Source: Ignavibacteria bacterium (GTDB lineage Bacteria > Bacteroidota > Ignavibacteria > Tepidaquicellales > OLB5). From it: DNA of 60,175 nucleotides. The position numbers were made by a program, and so were the translations under genes. The DNA is taken from the NCBI GenBank assembly GCA_030835085.1, contig JAUQWQ010000150.1, forward strand, positions 1-60,175, read 5' to 3'. The notes under the pieces are model-generated. The model worked only from the letters and a program-made list of their open reading frames with translations, ran no database searches and was not told the origin of the DNA. Shown piece by piece: positions 8,750 to 17,316 of this stretch. Numbering within the stretch: the stretch's first letter is position 1; every line of letters starts with the position of its first letter.

Positions 8750-9592
8750 TTAAGGCGCGGCAATATAAAATGATGTTACATTGTATTCTTCGCGCCTATC
8801 ATAAAAACCAATTGTATAACCCTGGATATTGGGGTATGGTTTATTTTTCAGAAGGTAATTCTTTTTCATTTGCCCGTACTTTGAATAATAATCATATAAT
8901 ACCCAGTCACTGTTGTTTGAAAAGATCCTTTGTGTCTTAATACAGGGTATAGTCACAGTATCAAGATGGTAATTTTCCCAGGAAATATATCTCTTTGAAA
9001 TAGTACTTGTTCCCTGATCAATCATAACCCACTCGGTATTTTTTACAACAGGGTATTTTAATACCACTACCGGCGGACTAATCACCATAAAAGTATCTGA
9101 TGCAGCCAGGTTCTCAAATCCGGTAGATAACATTCCGCTAGGAAATGACCTGTCATTCAGTTTTCTGAACGGAAATGATGCAGATGTAGAACCTCTGTAC
9201 CCGTAACAAACCAACGAATATTCATTATTTGTATAATAATACCTGCTTGCCGCGGTATCATTGCCCAATATCAGCCTGTCATAAATAACCCTCACAGGTC
9301 CGCCTATCTGTACTACAGTATCATATAAAATTTCAGTATACCCGTAGCCTGTTAAAGGATATGAATTAAAGTAATACTGAATAGAATCAGGCCGGATATT
9401 TTCCGCTGAAACGGTTAATGTATAATTCCAATATGAACCGATCGTGAACGGGTACTGAAAATCCGATGTATCAACAGATTCCGGCGGTGGAGTATTTGTT
9501 ACTATGTCATCGTTGCCGCATGAATACAAAAAAACCGCAGTAAACAGAATTATTATGAAGGACTGGATGAAGTAAGTGAGTTTTTTATGCAT
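8750..9592 (-). CDS. Predicted lipoprotein, paralogue of the preceding gene
   Basis: A 280-residue protein from the ATG at 9592, chosen over a GTG at 9616 because it starts directly at the signal peptide MHKKLTYFIQSFIIILFTAVF. The lipobox follows (LYSCG). It shares with the 7878-8738 product the YPFTIGSYWNY motif, VSAENIRPDSIQYYFNSYPL and the C-terminal YNVTSFYIA stretch. No characterised family is recognised. It is the first gene of a two-gene tandem paralogue operon. Upstream at 9625-9641 is a repeat piece (GGCGAAAGCGGGAATCT) shared with 32320-32336. Confidence 0.75.
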   Translation of the reverse strand: MHKKLTYFIQSFIIILFTAVFLYSCGNDDIVTNTPPPESVDTSDFQYPFTIGSYWNYTLTVSAENIRPDSIQYYFNSYPLTGYGYTEILYDTVVQIGGPVRVIYDRLILGNDTAASRYYYTNNEYSLVCYGYRGSTSASFPFRKLNDRSFPSGMLSTGFENLAASDTFMVISPPVVVLKYPVVKNTEWVMIDQGTSTISKRYISWENYHLDTVTIPCIKTQRIFSNNSDWVLYDYYSKYGQMKKNYLLKNKPYPNIQGYTIGFYDRREEYNVTSFYIAAP

Positions 9593-9698
9593 TGTTGTGA
9601 TCCATTCCCTGTTCACCCCTATGGGGCGAAAGCGGGAATCTCTTTCTTAGATAGATTTTTTAGTGCCGATTTATCAACCGGCACTTTTGAATAATTAC

Positions 9699-9926
9699 CT
9701 ACGGAATTATCAATTCCTGGCCGACCTGAATTTTATCAGGGTCAGAAAGCTTATCTGTATTGGCGTTGAATATATCCATATACTTGCCTGCATCGCCGTA
9801 ATACTCCTTGGCAATTTTGCTGAGTGTATCACCTGACTGCACTATATATGTACGTTCGGTTTTCCCTGCTCCGCCAGCTGCACCTTCCATTCCTGCGCCG
9901 CCTGCAATACCTTCTTCATTGAACAT
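9699..9926 (-). CDS. Small LysM-domain protein
   Basis: A 75-residue protein made of a Gly/Ala-rich N-terminal linker and one LysM domain (residues about 26-75: TYIVQSGDTLSKIAKEYYGD, then VGQELIIP). No signal peptide is seen, so it resembles the short cytoplasmic LysM proteins of the YgaU/Kbp type rather than secreted peptidoglycan binders. A good AGGAG ribosome binding site lies 8 bases before the ATG. It follows the PorV/PorQ-like gene by 27 bases on the same strand, though any link is unproven. The hairpin just downstream (about 9661-9688) lacks a T-run in this direction. Confidence 0.8.
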   Translation of the reverse strand: MFNEEGIAGGAGMEGAAGGAGKTERTYIVQSGDTLSKIAKEYYGDAGKYMDIFNANTDKLSDPDKIQVGQELIIP

Positions 9927-9952
9927 TTTGTTTTCTCCTTATTATATAAATG

Positions 9953-10909
9953 TTAATTAAATATATACCCCAAATTTACTCTGTGTGTGCTGCCAACTTT
10001 ACCAAGTGAGTTCAGTGAATAATCGAACACATACTTATCAGCGAAGCGGATACCTAAGCCTGTTGAAAATCCTGAGATGCCAAGTGAAGTGCCAAGCTTC
10101 ATATCCTGGCGGCTTTCGTTATCATAACCTAAGCGCGCTGAAACATAATCACTGAAAATGAATTCTGCGCCTATAGAAAAAGCTTTTATATGCTGGATGA
10201 GCTTTTCGCGGCTTTCGTTCAGCTTGCTGAATGTTACATTAAGCCTTACCGGAGTGTGCTCAAGCCTTTTGGATATACCCACTCTTATATCCAGCGGGAG
10301 CTTTTCTTTTGTATTAATATATGAACTTAGCTGCGCACCAAGATTGTTAACACCGAAACTTAATGATAATTGTGATTCAGGCATGTGATACTGCATACCA
10401 AAATCCATTGCAACAGCTGATGATTTATACTCAGCAATGCCGGAATAAATATACTTAACCGTTATGCCGTAATTTATCCTTTCGTAAATAAAATTACCGT
10501 AACCCACCGAGACCATCAGGTCGTTGGCATTGAATGTTTCGCCTGTCGGAGTGCCGGATTCATCAGCTCTATCAAAAGAGCCGTAATCAAAATACTTTAC
10601 GCCTATTCCAAACCAGCCAATATCTTTATACTTCTGCGCGTAAGCAAGAGTCCCGAAGTTCATATCGAGCAGGTACTTGCCGAAACCTGCAGAGACCTTG
10701 TTATTTGTAATTGTGCTTAAGCTTGCGGGATTGTAGAACATCGCATTGGGGTCATCTGTGTACGTATCAAATGCACCTGCAAGTGATGATGCTTTTGCCC
10801 CGGTCTCTACTCTCAAAAAATCAAATGCCGGAATTTCTGACTGTGCGAATACAGTAAGATATACCGGTGAAGCGAAAAATAAGGCGAAGAAAACAAGTTT
10901 TTTAAGCAT
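9953..10909 (-). CDS. PorV/PorQ-family outer-membrane barrel protein
   Basis: A 318-residue protein with a signal peptide (MLKKLVFFALFFASPVYLTVFA). The mature start reads FLRVETGAKASSLAGAFDTY, then DDPNAMFYNPASLS, the landmark of the PorV/PorQ/UPF0164 group in the FadL-like barrel superfamily. The remainder is alternating beta strands ending in an aromatic-containing tail (VNLGYIFN). PorV and PorQ are outer-membrane partners of the T9SS, which fits the T9SS cargo proteins at 19907-24346. Which of the two subtypes it is cannot be settled here. Confidence 0.75.
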   Translation of the reverse strand: MLKKLVFFALFFASPVYLTVFAQSEIPAFDFLRVETGAKASSLAGAFDTYTDDPNAMFYNPASLSTITNNKVSAGFGKYLLDMNFGTLAYAQKYKDIGWFGIGVKYFDYGSFDRADESGTPTGETFNANDLMVSVGYGNFIYERINYGITVKYIYSGIAEYKSSAVAMDFGMQYHMPESQLSLSFGVNNLGAQLSSYINTKEKLPLDIRVGISKRLEHTPVRLNVTFSKLNESREKLIQHIKAFSIGAEFIFSDYVSARLGYDNESRQDMKLGTSLGISGFSTGLGIRFADKYVFDYSLNSLGKVGSTHRVNLGYIFN

Positions 10910-10989
10910 TTTTTATTGATTTTTAGGTTATTGCTTAGAAATTTAAGCTAAAAAAGTAGATTTTTTCGGGGATTTTTTCAGTTATTTTA

Positions 10990-11274
10990 TTATAATATCT
11001 CAAATTTATCGTATTTCTTTTTAAAGTCAAGCCACTCTACTTTGCAGGTATTTACCCGTGCACCATTTGGACCCTGGCCGGCTTTTTCTATTAATGCGTC
11101 AAGGAATTCCCGCCTGCCTTCGGCAGTGATCTCAACATCACCATTAAACATATTGCGCGCGTAACCCGTGATACCCAGGTCCTCCGCGAAGCGGGCTATG
11201 AAATAGCGGTAGCCAACGCCCTGAACACGCCCTGAGACAATTATTTTAACCGCACTGTACTGAATATAGTTCAT
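10990..11274 (-). CDS. acyP: Acylphosphatase
   Basis: A 94-residue protein from the ATG at 11274. The longer open frame upstream carries unrelated residues and is rejected. It has the acylphosphatase signature: VSGRVQGVGYRYF with the catalytic arginine at residue 24, and GYARNMFNGDVEI with the substrate-binding asparagine of the ARN motif. Acylphosphatases hydrolyse carboxyl-phosphate bonds such as those in acetyl phosphate or carbamoyl phosphate in the cytoplasm. It is a single gene in the minus-strand block. The C-terminal half ends in a normal length for the family. Confidence 0.9.
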   Translation of the reverse strand: MNYIQYSAVKIIVSGRVQGVGYRYFIARFAEDLGITGYARNMFNGDVEITAEGRREFLDALIEKAGQGPNGARVNTCKVEWLDFKKKYDKFEIL

Positions 11275-11740
11275 ATTTCGCAATTTAAGTAAAATGTTCT
11301 GAAGATTATAAGTAAAAGTGAAGTAAGTCCCGCATATAGATAATTTTGCAGCTGTTTTTTTTTGAAAGAGGATCAAAAGCATTTAACCACAGAGTACACA
11401 GAGAGACGCAGAGGTTTTTGCTTTTGCAGGTCTTAGGTTTAGTTTACCCCTTTGGGGCCCGACACAGCTGTGCTGAACCATTGGAATTTCCGGAAATTCG
11501 GGAAATAAAAAATAAAGATTGACCGACTGGAATGCGCAATACACAGTGGATTGGGCGTTTTTCCAGTCGTTGAGGGTAAATTCCCCAATCGCCGGAAAGC
11601 CGGAATTCCGCCGTTTTTTTTGCTTATTCATGGTAACGGTATTAAGTTTATATATGCAATATGCATATATAAACAAATATAATATATGGCTGGGGCAAAT
11701 GCAAGTAAAAAATGCGAGATAGTAATGTCACAGATTAAAT
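11275..11740. repeat. Gene-free stretch with repeat debris
   Basis: No supported gene. The stretch contains an ACCACAGAGTACACAGAGAG-type repeat piece (about 11386-11413) and a small palindromic piece CCCCTTTGGGG (11447-11457). It also has a pair of partly complementary segments: AAATTCCCCAATCGCCGGAAA near 11577-11597 resembles the complement of GGAATTTCCGGAAATTCG near 11484-11501 only loosely. An alternating TATATGCATAT run lies near 11652-11670. Confidence 0.5.
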
Positions 11741-11774
11741 TATTAAAACTGAGAGGTCTAAAAAGATCTCTCAG
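11741..11774 (-). terminator. Terminator overlapping the stop of the EamA transporter gene
   Basis: On the minus strand CTGAGAGATCT and AGACCTCTCAG pair around a short T-rich loop (arms 11764-11774 and 11749-11759), followed by TTTTAAT. The TGA stop lies inside the first arm. Confidence 0.8.
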
Positions 11775-12652
11775 GTTTTATTTTGGGCTAACCTGATCTT
11801 AAAATACTCATACGTCTCAGAAAATAATATACCCGCTATCATTATGCCGCCGCCTAATAGCTGCCAGGGCGAAAAATGTTCATTAATGAAAATTACCGCA
11901 AGCAGCACCGCCGCGGGCTGCTCCCATGTATAAATAATACTTGCCCGTATGGGCGTGGTTTCTTTCTGGAACCTGTTAAGCAGTAAGGTTGTAACAAATG
12001 TCGCCAGAATACCCATGTACAATAATGATAGTATTTCATTCTGCGTAAATGCTATGGCCCGGAAGTCCTCAAAAATAAATCCCGTACCGCCTGCGGCAAT
12101 CACAACAAACCAAAGCTGAATAAATATCAGTGTAATTATATCATATTTGTTGGTATATACGTCAACGTAAATAATGTAAAATGCCCATGCAAACGCGCAG
12201 AACATTGTGATAAGGTCGCCGATATTAAGCCCGTTAACATCGGGCTGTGTGAGCAGGTACAGCCCCGCAAGCACGACTGCAACGCCTATCCAGTTTTCTA
12301 TATGGACCTTCTTTTTCACAACTGCGTACTGCGCAAAAGGGACTATCAGTATAGTTATGCCTGTTATAAGCGCGGAGTTTGACGCGGTGGTGTATATCAT
12401 GCCGATGGTTTGTGTGCAGAATCCCGCGAACTGGAAAAATCCAAGCAGTAAGCCGGCTTTAATTATTCCGGGAGAGGTGAATTTCAACCTGCCAAAAAAT
12501 ATTAGCGTAAACAGCAATGCGCCAATTAAGAATCTTATCCCCACAAAATAAAACGGGGGAATTGTAGCCATCGAAATTTTTACTATGGGGAATGTGCCTG
12601 CCCATATGGTGGCAGTGAGGAATAAAAGCAGTTCCGCTTTATATCGCTTCAA
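11771..12652 (-). CDS. EamA/DMT-superfamily transporter
   Basis: A 293-residue inner-membrane protein with about ten hydrophobic segments in two EamA repeats (about 8-140 and 150-285). The first repeat starts ELLLFLTATIWAGTFPIVKI and has the usual short loop FIGR or FFGR with a Gly/Pro-rich helix. The second repeat carries TYLW-like features (ASIIYTWEQPAAVLLAVIF, then GGGIMIAGI). These transporters export or import small metabolites and the substrate cannot be predicted. The stop codon lies inside its own terminator hairpin. It follows the prenyltransferase gene by nine bases, so the two may be co-transcribed. Confidence 0.85.
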   Translation of the reverse strand: MKRYKAELLLFLTATIWAGTFPIVKISMATIPPFYFVGIRFLIGALLFTLIFFGRLKFTSPGIIKAGLLLGFFQFAGFCTQTIGMIYTTASNSALITGITILIVPFAQYAVVKKKVHIENWIGVAVVLAGLYLLTQPDVNGLNIGDLITMFCAFAWAFYIIYVDVYTNKYDIITLIFIQLWFVVIAAGGTGFIFEDFRAIAFTQNEILSLLYMGILATFVTTLLLNRFQKETTPIRASIIYTWEQPAAVLLAVIFINEHFSPWQLLGGGIMIAGILFSETYEYFKIRLAQNKT

Positions 12653-12661
12653 TGCGGTAAA

Positions 12662-13582
12662 TTAAGGATAAAGTTTCTGCAGAAGCTGCGGCAGGTACGG
12701 AATGCTTTGCCTGTAAATGATAAGTATTGAAAACACGAACCATGCCAGCACATCAAGTATTATGGGAATATCTTTTGTGACGATAGAAGTTGGAGATTCG
12801 CCCAAATTCTTCTGGTGCATCAGGTACATATAACGGAATATGCCGTATATCACAAACGGTGTTGTGTATATCAGCTTTTCTGTACCGAAAGTGTAAACAG
12901 TTCTTTCGGAAACCGTGTACAGGGCGTACGAAATTATAGTTCCCGCTGCCGCGATGGTGTTTATCTGGTCGGCAAATTCAACGGAATACTCCTTTAATAC
13001 TTTACGCTGTTTATCAATATTTTCTTTGTTGACAATTTGTGAAAGCTCACTGCGCCGTTTTGATATTGCAAGGAAGAGTGATATAAAAATCGTGGTAAGT
13101 ATCATCCAGCTTGATACCGATACGCCTATAGCGGCTGCGCCGCCAAGTACACGCAACATAAACCCGAATGATATAAAAAATACATCAAGCAGTACTATTG
13201 ATTTTACTTTTAACGAATACAGCAGGTTTGTAATAAGGTAAAGTACTATCACAAACGAAAATACCGGTCTCTGGAAGATGAGTCCTGCCGCGATGCCGAT
13301 AACGATTATCACAAGGAAAAGCATTGCCTGTTTTACGCTTACTTCCCCTGATGCGATAGGGCGGTATTTTTTCTTCGGGTGGACCCTGTCGCTTTCAACA
13401 TCCATTATATCATTAATAATATACACCGCGCTTGAAGCCAGTGAAAATATTATGAATGCAGCAATGGAGGGTATGACATACTCCAAATGGAAAATATGCC
13501 GCGAAAATAACAGCGGAGCGAAAACGAAGAAGTTTTTGATCCATTGTTTGGGGCGAATAAGTTTAAAAAGGTGGATTATCAT
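12662..13582 (-). CDS. Decaprenyl-phosphate phosphoribosyltransferase-like UbiA-family enzyme
   Basis: A 306-residue UbiA-superfamily prenyltransferase with about nine membrane segments. The start RPKQWIKNFFVFAPL and the Asp-rich motif NDIMDVESDRVHPKKKYRPI (N57, D61, D65) plus IASGEVS are the hallmarks of decaprenyl-phosphate phosphoribosyltransferases. These transfer 5-phosphoribose from PRPP to a polyprenyl phosphate. In mycobacteria the product is the precursor of decaprenylphosphoryl-arabinose. It is adjacent to an AftB-like GT-C transferase (13608), the same pairing as in mycobacteria, which suggests a lipid-linked pentose used in the envelope. No epimerase gene (DprE1/2) is visible here. 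Confidence 0.85.
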   Translation of the reverse strand: MIIHLFKLIRPKQWIKNFFVFAPLLFSRHIFHLEYVIPSIAAFIIFSLASSAVYIINDIMDVESDRVHPKKKYRPIASGEVSVKQAMLFLVIIVIGIAAGLIFQRPVFSFVIVLYLITNLLYSLKVKSIVLLDVFFISFGFMLRVLGGAAAIGVSVSSWMILTTIFISLFLAISKRRSELSQIVNKENIDKQRKVLKEYSVEFADQINTIAAAGTIISYALYTVSERTVYTFGTEKLIYTTPFVIYGIFRYMYLMHQKNLGESPTSIVTKDIPIILDVLAWFVFSILIIYRQSIPYLPQLLQKLYP

Positions 13583-13607
13583 TTATCAGTTTTATTACAA
13601 TACGATA

Positions 13608-15104
13608 TTATTTTGTGTTTTGTCCAGGGATACTTTTATTCAAATCGATCTTATCCCAGTCAACCTTGTATACCATCATTTCAATGCCGCCGCAAATTGT
13701 GTTCTTTTCTAGCCTTTGGCTGTGAACCTGCGTGAATGCTCCCGAATAATGGTCCATTATGTACCCAAACCATCCGGGATAAATAATAATATAATTCACG
13801 CCTTTTGCCTTAAGGAATTTGAACAAGGCAATAGTGCCGTCTTCGTAACTCATTTTCTGAAAACCGAAAACTTCGGGGGTTACAAGTCCGGCCATATCAA
13901 CCACATATTTTTTAGTTACAAATGTTATGTAACCTATATCGTTCATGCCGAAGGCAGTTTCACCGGGCAGGTTTTCCTTCAGCCATGCTGAAATTTTGCC
14001 CTGCTGGTTGTTGATATTTTCAACGTTCCATCCCAAAACTCCCGCATAAAGCACTGCGCTGTTAATTGAAGCAATAAGCACTAAGGCAATAGTGCCTTTC
14101 CGGAAAAGAGTATAACGCTTATAACCTTTTGCTTCGTAAATCGCGTGCAGCTTACGCAATATATATATTGCGGAAATGTTAATAAATGGAATAAGCGGAA
14201 TTAAATATCTGCCATGGTGCCGCCAGTTTGGGGCAACAATTGATGAAACCAAAGGCAGCATTAAGATCCACAGGTTTATTAAAAGGAAATTGCCGTCAAT
14301 TTTCTTCTTAAAAATTGAATAAATAAAATATATTGTGCTTAATCCCCATAAAATAAAGATAATAAAATTATCTTTTGCAAACATTCTTGCTGTAGCGTTA
14401 ATAAAATCAAAGCTTGGCAGGTACTGTGCTGCGCCAACCTGTCCTTCGTAGGTATTGGGTAAAAATCCCCCCGTATGAATATAAGAAAATAGCGGATAGG
14501 GAAGCATCAGAATTAAAAATACTACGCCGGATAAAATAAGCTTCGGGAAATTTCCTTTTAGTTTTGTACGAATAAAGAACAATGAAGTAAGGTAATACAG
14601 ACCCGCAAGCAGGTATGTTTCGGGCCGTGTGTTGGCGGCAAAGCCCAGCAGTAACCCCGTTAATAAAGATACCTTTCCGGTTGTAATTTCGTTTAAGTGA
14701 CTGCTGAAAATGAGAACACTTAGCAGTACAAACAAAGTTATTTCCATTCCCGATAGTGATGACCAGAGCAGCCTGCCGGCTGCCATTGTGACCAGCGTGA
14801 TCAGAAGCGAGGTTACGCCGTCAAAACCAAGTTTAACGCATAATTTGTATAACTGAATGAGCGCCAGAAGGAAAAACAATGAGCTGACAAACAGCGCATA
14901 GGGGAGTATCAGGTTTTGCGAGAACAAAAATGGTACCGCAAGTACAATTACCCAGAGCGGTGAAGTTGTACCGGGAGTTGGCTCACCCGGGTTATACTGG
15001 TAAAAATATCCGTGCGCGAAGTTTTCCGCGAAGCGGAAGTGAATCCATACGTCATCCAGCGGGAGTCCAAAGCTTCCGCCTGCGATGGTGTATTCCGTAA
15101 CCAA
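13608..15104 (-). CDS. GT-C membrane glycosyltransferase, AftB-like
   Basis: A 498-residue polytopic membrane protein from a TTG. Near the N-terminus it has a conserved DD pair (LPLDDVWIHFRFAENFAHG, residues 14-32), then YNPGEPTPGTTSPLW. This arrangement parallels the DD...N.GE...TS motif of the arabinofuranosyltransferase AftB and other GT-C enzymes that use polyprenyl-phosphate sugar donors. About ten further helices and a C-terminal extracytoplasmic domain (residues about 370-498) follow. The first membrane helix that should precede the DD loop is encoded upstream (in frame from 15191 to 15105) but has no ATG, GTG or TTG, so the true start may lie up to about 15185. It lies 25 bases before the UbiA-family gene. 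Confidence 0.75.
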   Translation of the reverse strand: MVTEYTIAGGSFGLPLDDVWIHFRFAENFAHGYFYQYNPGEPTPGTTSPLWVIVLAVPFLFSQNLILPYALFVSSLFFLLALIQLYKLCVKLGFDGVTSLLITLVTMAAGRLLWSSLSGMEITLFVLLSVLIFSSHLNEITTGKVSLLTGLLLGFAANTRPETYLLAGLYYLTSLFFIRTKLKGNFPKLILSGVVFLILMLPYPLFSYIHTGGFLPNTYEGQVGAAQYLPSFDFINATARMFAKDNFIIFILWGLSTIYFIYSIFKKKIDGNFLLINLWILMLPLVSSIVAPNWRHHGRYLIPLIPFINISAIYILRKLHAIYEAKGYKRYTLFRKGTIALVLIASINSAVLYAGVLGWNVENINNQQGKISAWLKENLPGETAFGMNDIGYITFVTKKYVVDMAGLVTPEVFGFQKMSYEDGTIALFKFLKAKGVNYIIIYPGWFGYIMDHYSGAFTQVHSQRLEKNTICGGIEMMVYKVDWDKIDLNKSIPGQNTK

Positions 15105-15192
15105 ATAAGCAGCCTGTATAAATATGTAAAGTATAATTATAGTTAAAATGTGCTTATCAGTATTTTTGAATGATTGTAAAATAATGTGCTGT

Positions 15193-15473
15193 TATCCTGT
15201 TATTTAGCCTTTAATTTAAGATATCAATAATAATTAAAGTAAAAGTATCTCATTTGAAAGATATATTCAATTCAGAAATACCTGCAAAAAACGGTTATTT
15301 TTTATAGAGGGTTTACTTGAAATAGAATTTCTTTCCGCACTGAGTTCTGTTACTTTCTTTTGAGCGATTCCCGCATCAAAGGCGGGTTAAGATTTTGAAA
15401 AGATTTCTTATGGGGAATAAAAAACCCCTCACAAATAATGGGAGGGGTTAAGAAATCATCAAAAATTCATATT
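15193..15473. other. Intergenic stretch with terminator and repeat fragment
   Basis: No gene is seen. It holds ATTCCCGCATCAAAGGCGGG (15367-15386), a hairpin-like repeat fragment related to the piece at 32286-32334, and the acyl-CoA mutase terminator at 15417-15450. Confidence 0.5.
15417..15450 (-). terminator. Rho-independent terminator of the acyl-CoA mutase gene
   Basis: Read on the minus strand, AACCCCTC and GAGGGGTT (complements of 15442-15449 and 15423-15430) form an 8-bp stem, followed by TTTTATT. Confidence 0.9.
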
Positions 15474-17156
15474 TTAAAATACAGCCTGTTCTTCGTAAAC
15501 GCCGAACGGCTCTTTAAGCGCGTTGCACATTTCACCAAGTGTTACATGATTCCTTGCGCAGTCAAGAATCCTGGGCATCAGGTTCAGGTTATCATTGGCA
15601 GCCTGCACCATTGCGGCAAGTGTTTCCTGCACTTTTTCGTTGTTACGGGATGCTTTCATTTCTTTTAATCTTGCTACCTGAACACGTTCCACTTCCTTTG
15701 AAATTTTGAGGATAGGTATATCTATTTTTTCATCTTCTTCAATGAAATCATTCAGTCCTACGACAATTTTTTCTTTCTTATCAAGCTCTAACTGGTAGTG
15801 GTACGCAGCGTCAGCAATTTCCTTCTGGAAGAATCCAGCTTCAATTGAAGCAATTACGCCTCCAAGAGCATCAATTTTTTCGAAATATCTTTCGGCTTCA
15901 TCTTCCATTTTCTTTGTGAGTGCTTCCACGTAGTAGCTTCCGCCCAAAGGATCAACTGTATTTATAACACCATGCTCATATCCAATTATCTGCTGGGTTC
16001 TTAAAGCAATTTTTACAGCCTTATCGGATGGAAGAGCAAGAGTTTCATCCATTGAGTTTGTGTGCAGACTCTGCGTGCCGCCAAGTACTGCTGCCAATGC
16101 TTCGATGGCTGTCCTTACAATATTGTTTTCAGGCTGCTGCGCTGTAAGTGAACATCCCGCAGTCTGTGTATGGAAGCGCAGTGTCCATGACTTGGGATTC
16201 TTGGCGCCGTATTTGTTGCGCATGCGTTTTGCATAAATTTTCCTTGCGGCTCGGAACTTCGCGATCTCTTCGAAGAAATCTAAATGAGAATTAAAGAAGA
16301 ATGAAATTCTTGGTGCGAATGAATCAACATCCATGCCGCGTGCTATGCACGCTTCAATGTAGGCGAAACCATCAGCCAGTGTAAATGCAAGCTCCTGCGC
16401 AGCGGTTGAACCCGCTTCGCGGATATGATACCCGCTTACAGATACGGGGTTGAATTTAGGAACGTTATCCTTACAGTACTCAATCATATCGACAATAATT
16501 CTCATCGAGGGCTCTGGGTGATAGATGAACTCTTTCTGTGCGATGTATTCTTTTAAGATATCATTCTGCATGGTACCCTGCAGTTTATCAAAAGGTACAC
16601 CCTGTTCTTCGGCTACGCCAAGATAAAACGCCAGCATCATTGCTGCGGGTGAGTTTATTGTCATAGAAGTTGATACTTTATCCAAAGGAATACCATTGAA
16701 GAGCACCTTCATGTCATCAAGTGAAGATATTGCAACTCCGCAAATACCCACTTCGCCTTCGGCAAGCTCGTCATCGGAATCCCAGCCCATAAGTGTAGGC
16801 ATATCAAACGCTGTTGAAAGTCCCGTTTGCCCGTGGGCAAGCAGGTATTTAAAGCGCTCATTAGTATCTTCGGGGGAACCGAAGCCCGCGAACTGGCGCA
16901 TTGTCCACAGCTTACCGCGGTAGAGATTGTGATGTATTCCGCGAGTGTAGGGGAACTCACCGGGATAACCTATTTCTGAATCATGATCGATGTTCTTTAC
17001 ATCTTCGGGAGTGTAGAGCAGTTCAACCTCTTCACCGCTAAGTGAAGTGAACTTCATATCAGTTGTAGGAAGCTCTTCGGCGGTTTTAAGCCACTCTTTT
17101 TTTGATGCGCTTTTGTTCAGTAATGGACTTGCTTTTTTTCCGTTTTGGATGGACAT
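15474..17156 (-). CDS. icmA: Coenzyme B12-dependent acyl-CoA mutase large subunit, isobutyryl-CoA mutase type
   Basis: A 560-residue TIM-barrel subunit of the methylmalonyl-CoA mutase superfamily without the C-terminal B12-binding domain, so a separate small subunit is expected elsewhere. Conserved blocks include RGKLWTMRQFAGFG (about 80-93), GLSTAFDMPTLMGWDSDDE, GTMQNDILKEYIAQKEF (194-210), SGYHIREAG with Y243 and H244, and GGTQSLHTNSMDE. In methylmalonyl-CoA mutase the residues that hold the substrate carboxylate are Y89 and R207. Here the aligned residues are F89 and Q207, the pattern of isobutyryl-CoA mutase. The likely reaction is isobutyryl-CoA to n-butyryl-CoA. The gene is monocistronic, with a candidate promoter at 17190-17197 and a strong terminator. 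Automatic annotation as methylmalonyl-CoA mutase would probably be wrong. Confidence 0.88.
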   Translation of the reverse strand: MSIQNGKKASPLLNKSASKKEWLKTAEELPTTDMKFTSLSGEEVELLYTPEDVKNIDHDSEIGYPGEFPYTRGIHHNLYRGKLWTMRQFAGFGSPEDTNERFKYLLAHGQTGLSTAFDMPTLMGWDSDDELAEGEVGICGVAISSLDDMKVLFNGIPLDKVSTSMTINSPAAMMLAFYLGVAEEQGVPFDKLQGTMQNDILKEYIAQKEFIYHPEPSMRIIVDMIEYCKDNVPKFNPVSVSGYHIREAGSTAAQELAFTLADGFAYIEACIARGMDVDSFAPRISFFFNSHLDFFEEIAKFRAARKIYAKRMRNKYGAKNPKSWTLRFHTQTAGCSLTAQQPENNIVRTAIEALAAVLGGTQSLHTNSMDETLALPSDKAVKIALRTQQIIGYEHGVINTVDPLGGSYYVEALTKKMEDEAERYFEKIDALGGVIASIEAGFFQKEIADAAYHYQLELDKKEKIVVGLNDFIEEDEKIDIPILKISKEVERVQVARLKEMKASRNNEKVQETLAAMVQAANDNLNLMPRILDCARNHVTLGEMCNALKEPFGVYEEQAVF

Positions 17157-17189
17157 ATATAGTGATTTTTTATTTTCTTTTTAGAACAG

Positions 17190-17197
17190 CAAAAATA
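17190..17197 (-). promoter_or_regulatory. Candidate TAnnTTTG -7 box for the acyl-CoA mutase gene
   Basis: On the minus strand TATTTTTG fits the Bacteroidota -7 consensus, 33 bases before the ATG at 17156. Confidence 0.4.
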
Positions 17198-17316
17198 ATG
17201 ATTTTTATCTTACTATTCTATTGCTAAATGGGTATGAACATCCCGAAAACCGGCTGAAAATGCAATTTCATACTGCAATTTAATGTTATAACCTTTATAT
17301 ATAATTACTTTTTAGC

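Noticed and set aside
9661-9688. Hairpin AGTGCCG...CGGCACT downstream of the LysM gene as its terminator
   Set aside because: On the LysM strand it is followed by A rather than T residues, so it does not look like a terminator for that gene.
15474-17156. Methylmalonyl-CoA mutase as the name of the mutase gene
   Set aside because: The carboxylate-binding Tyr and Arg are replaced by Phe and Gln, which fits isobutyryl-CoA mutase instead.
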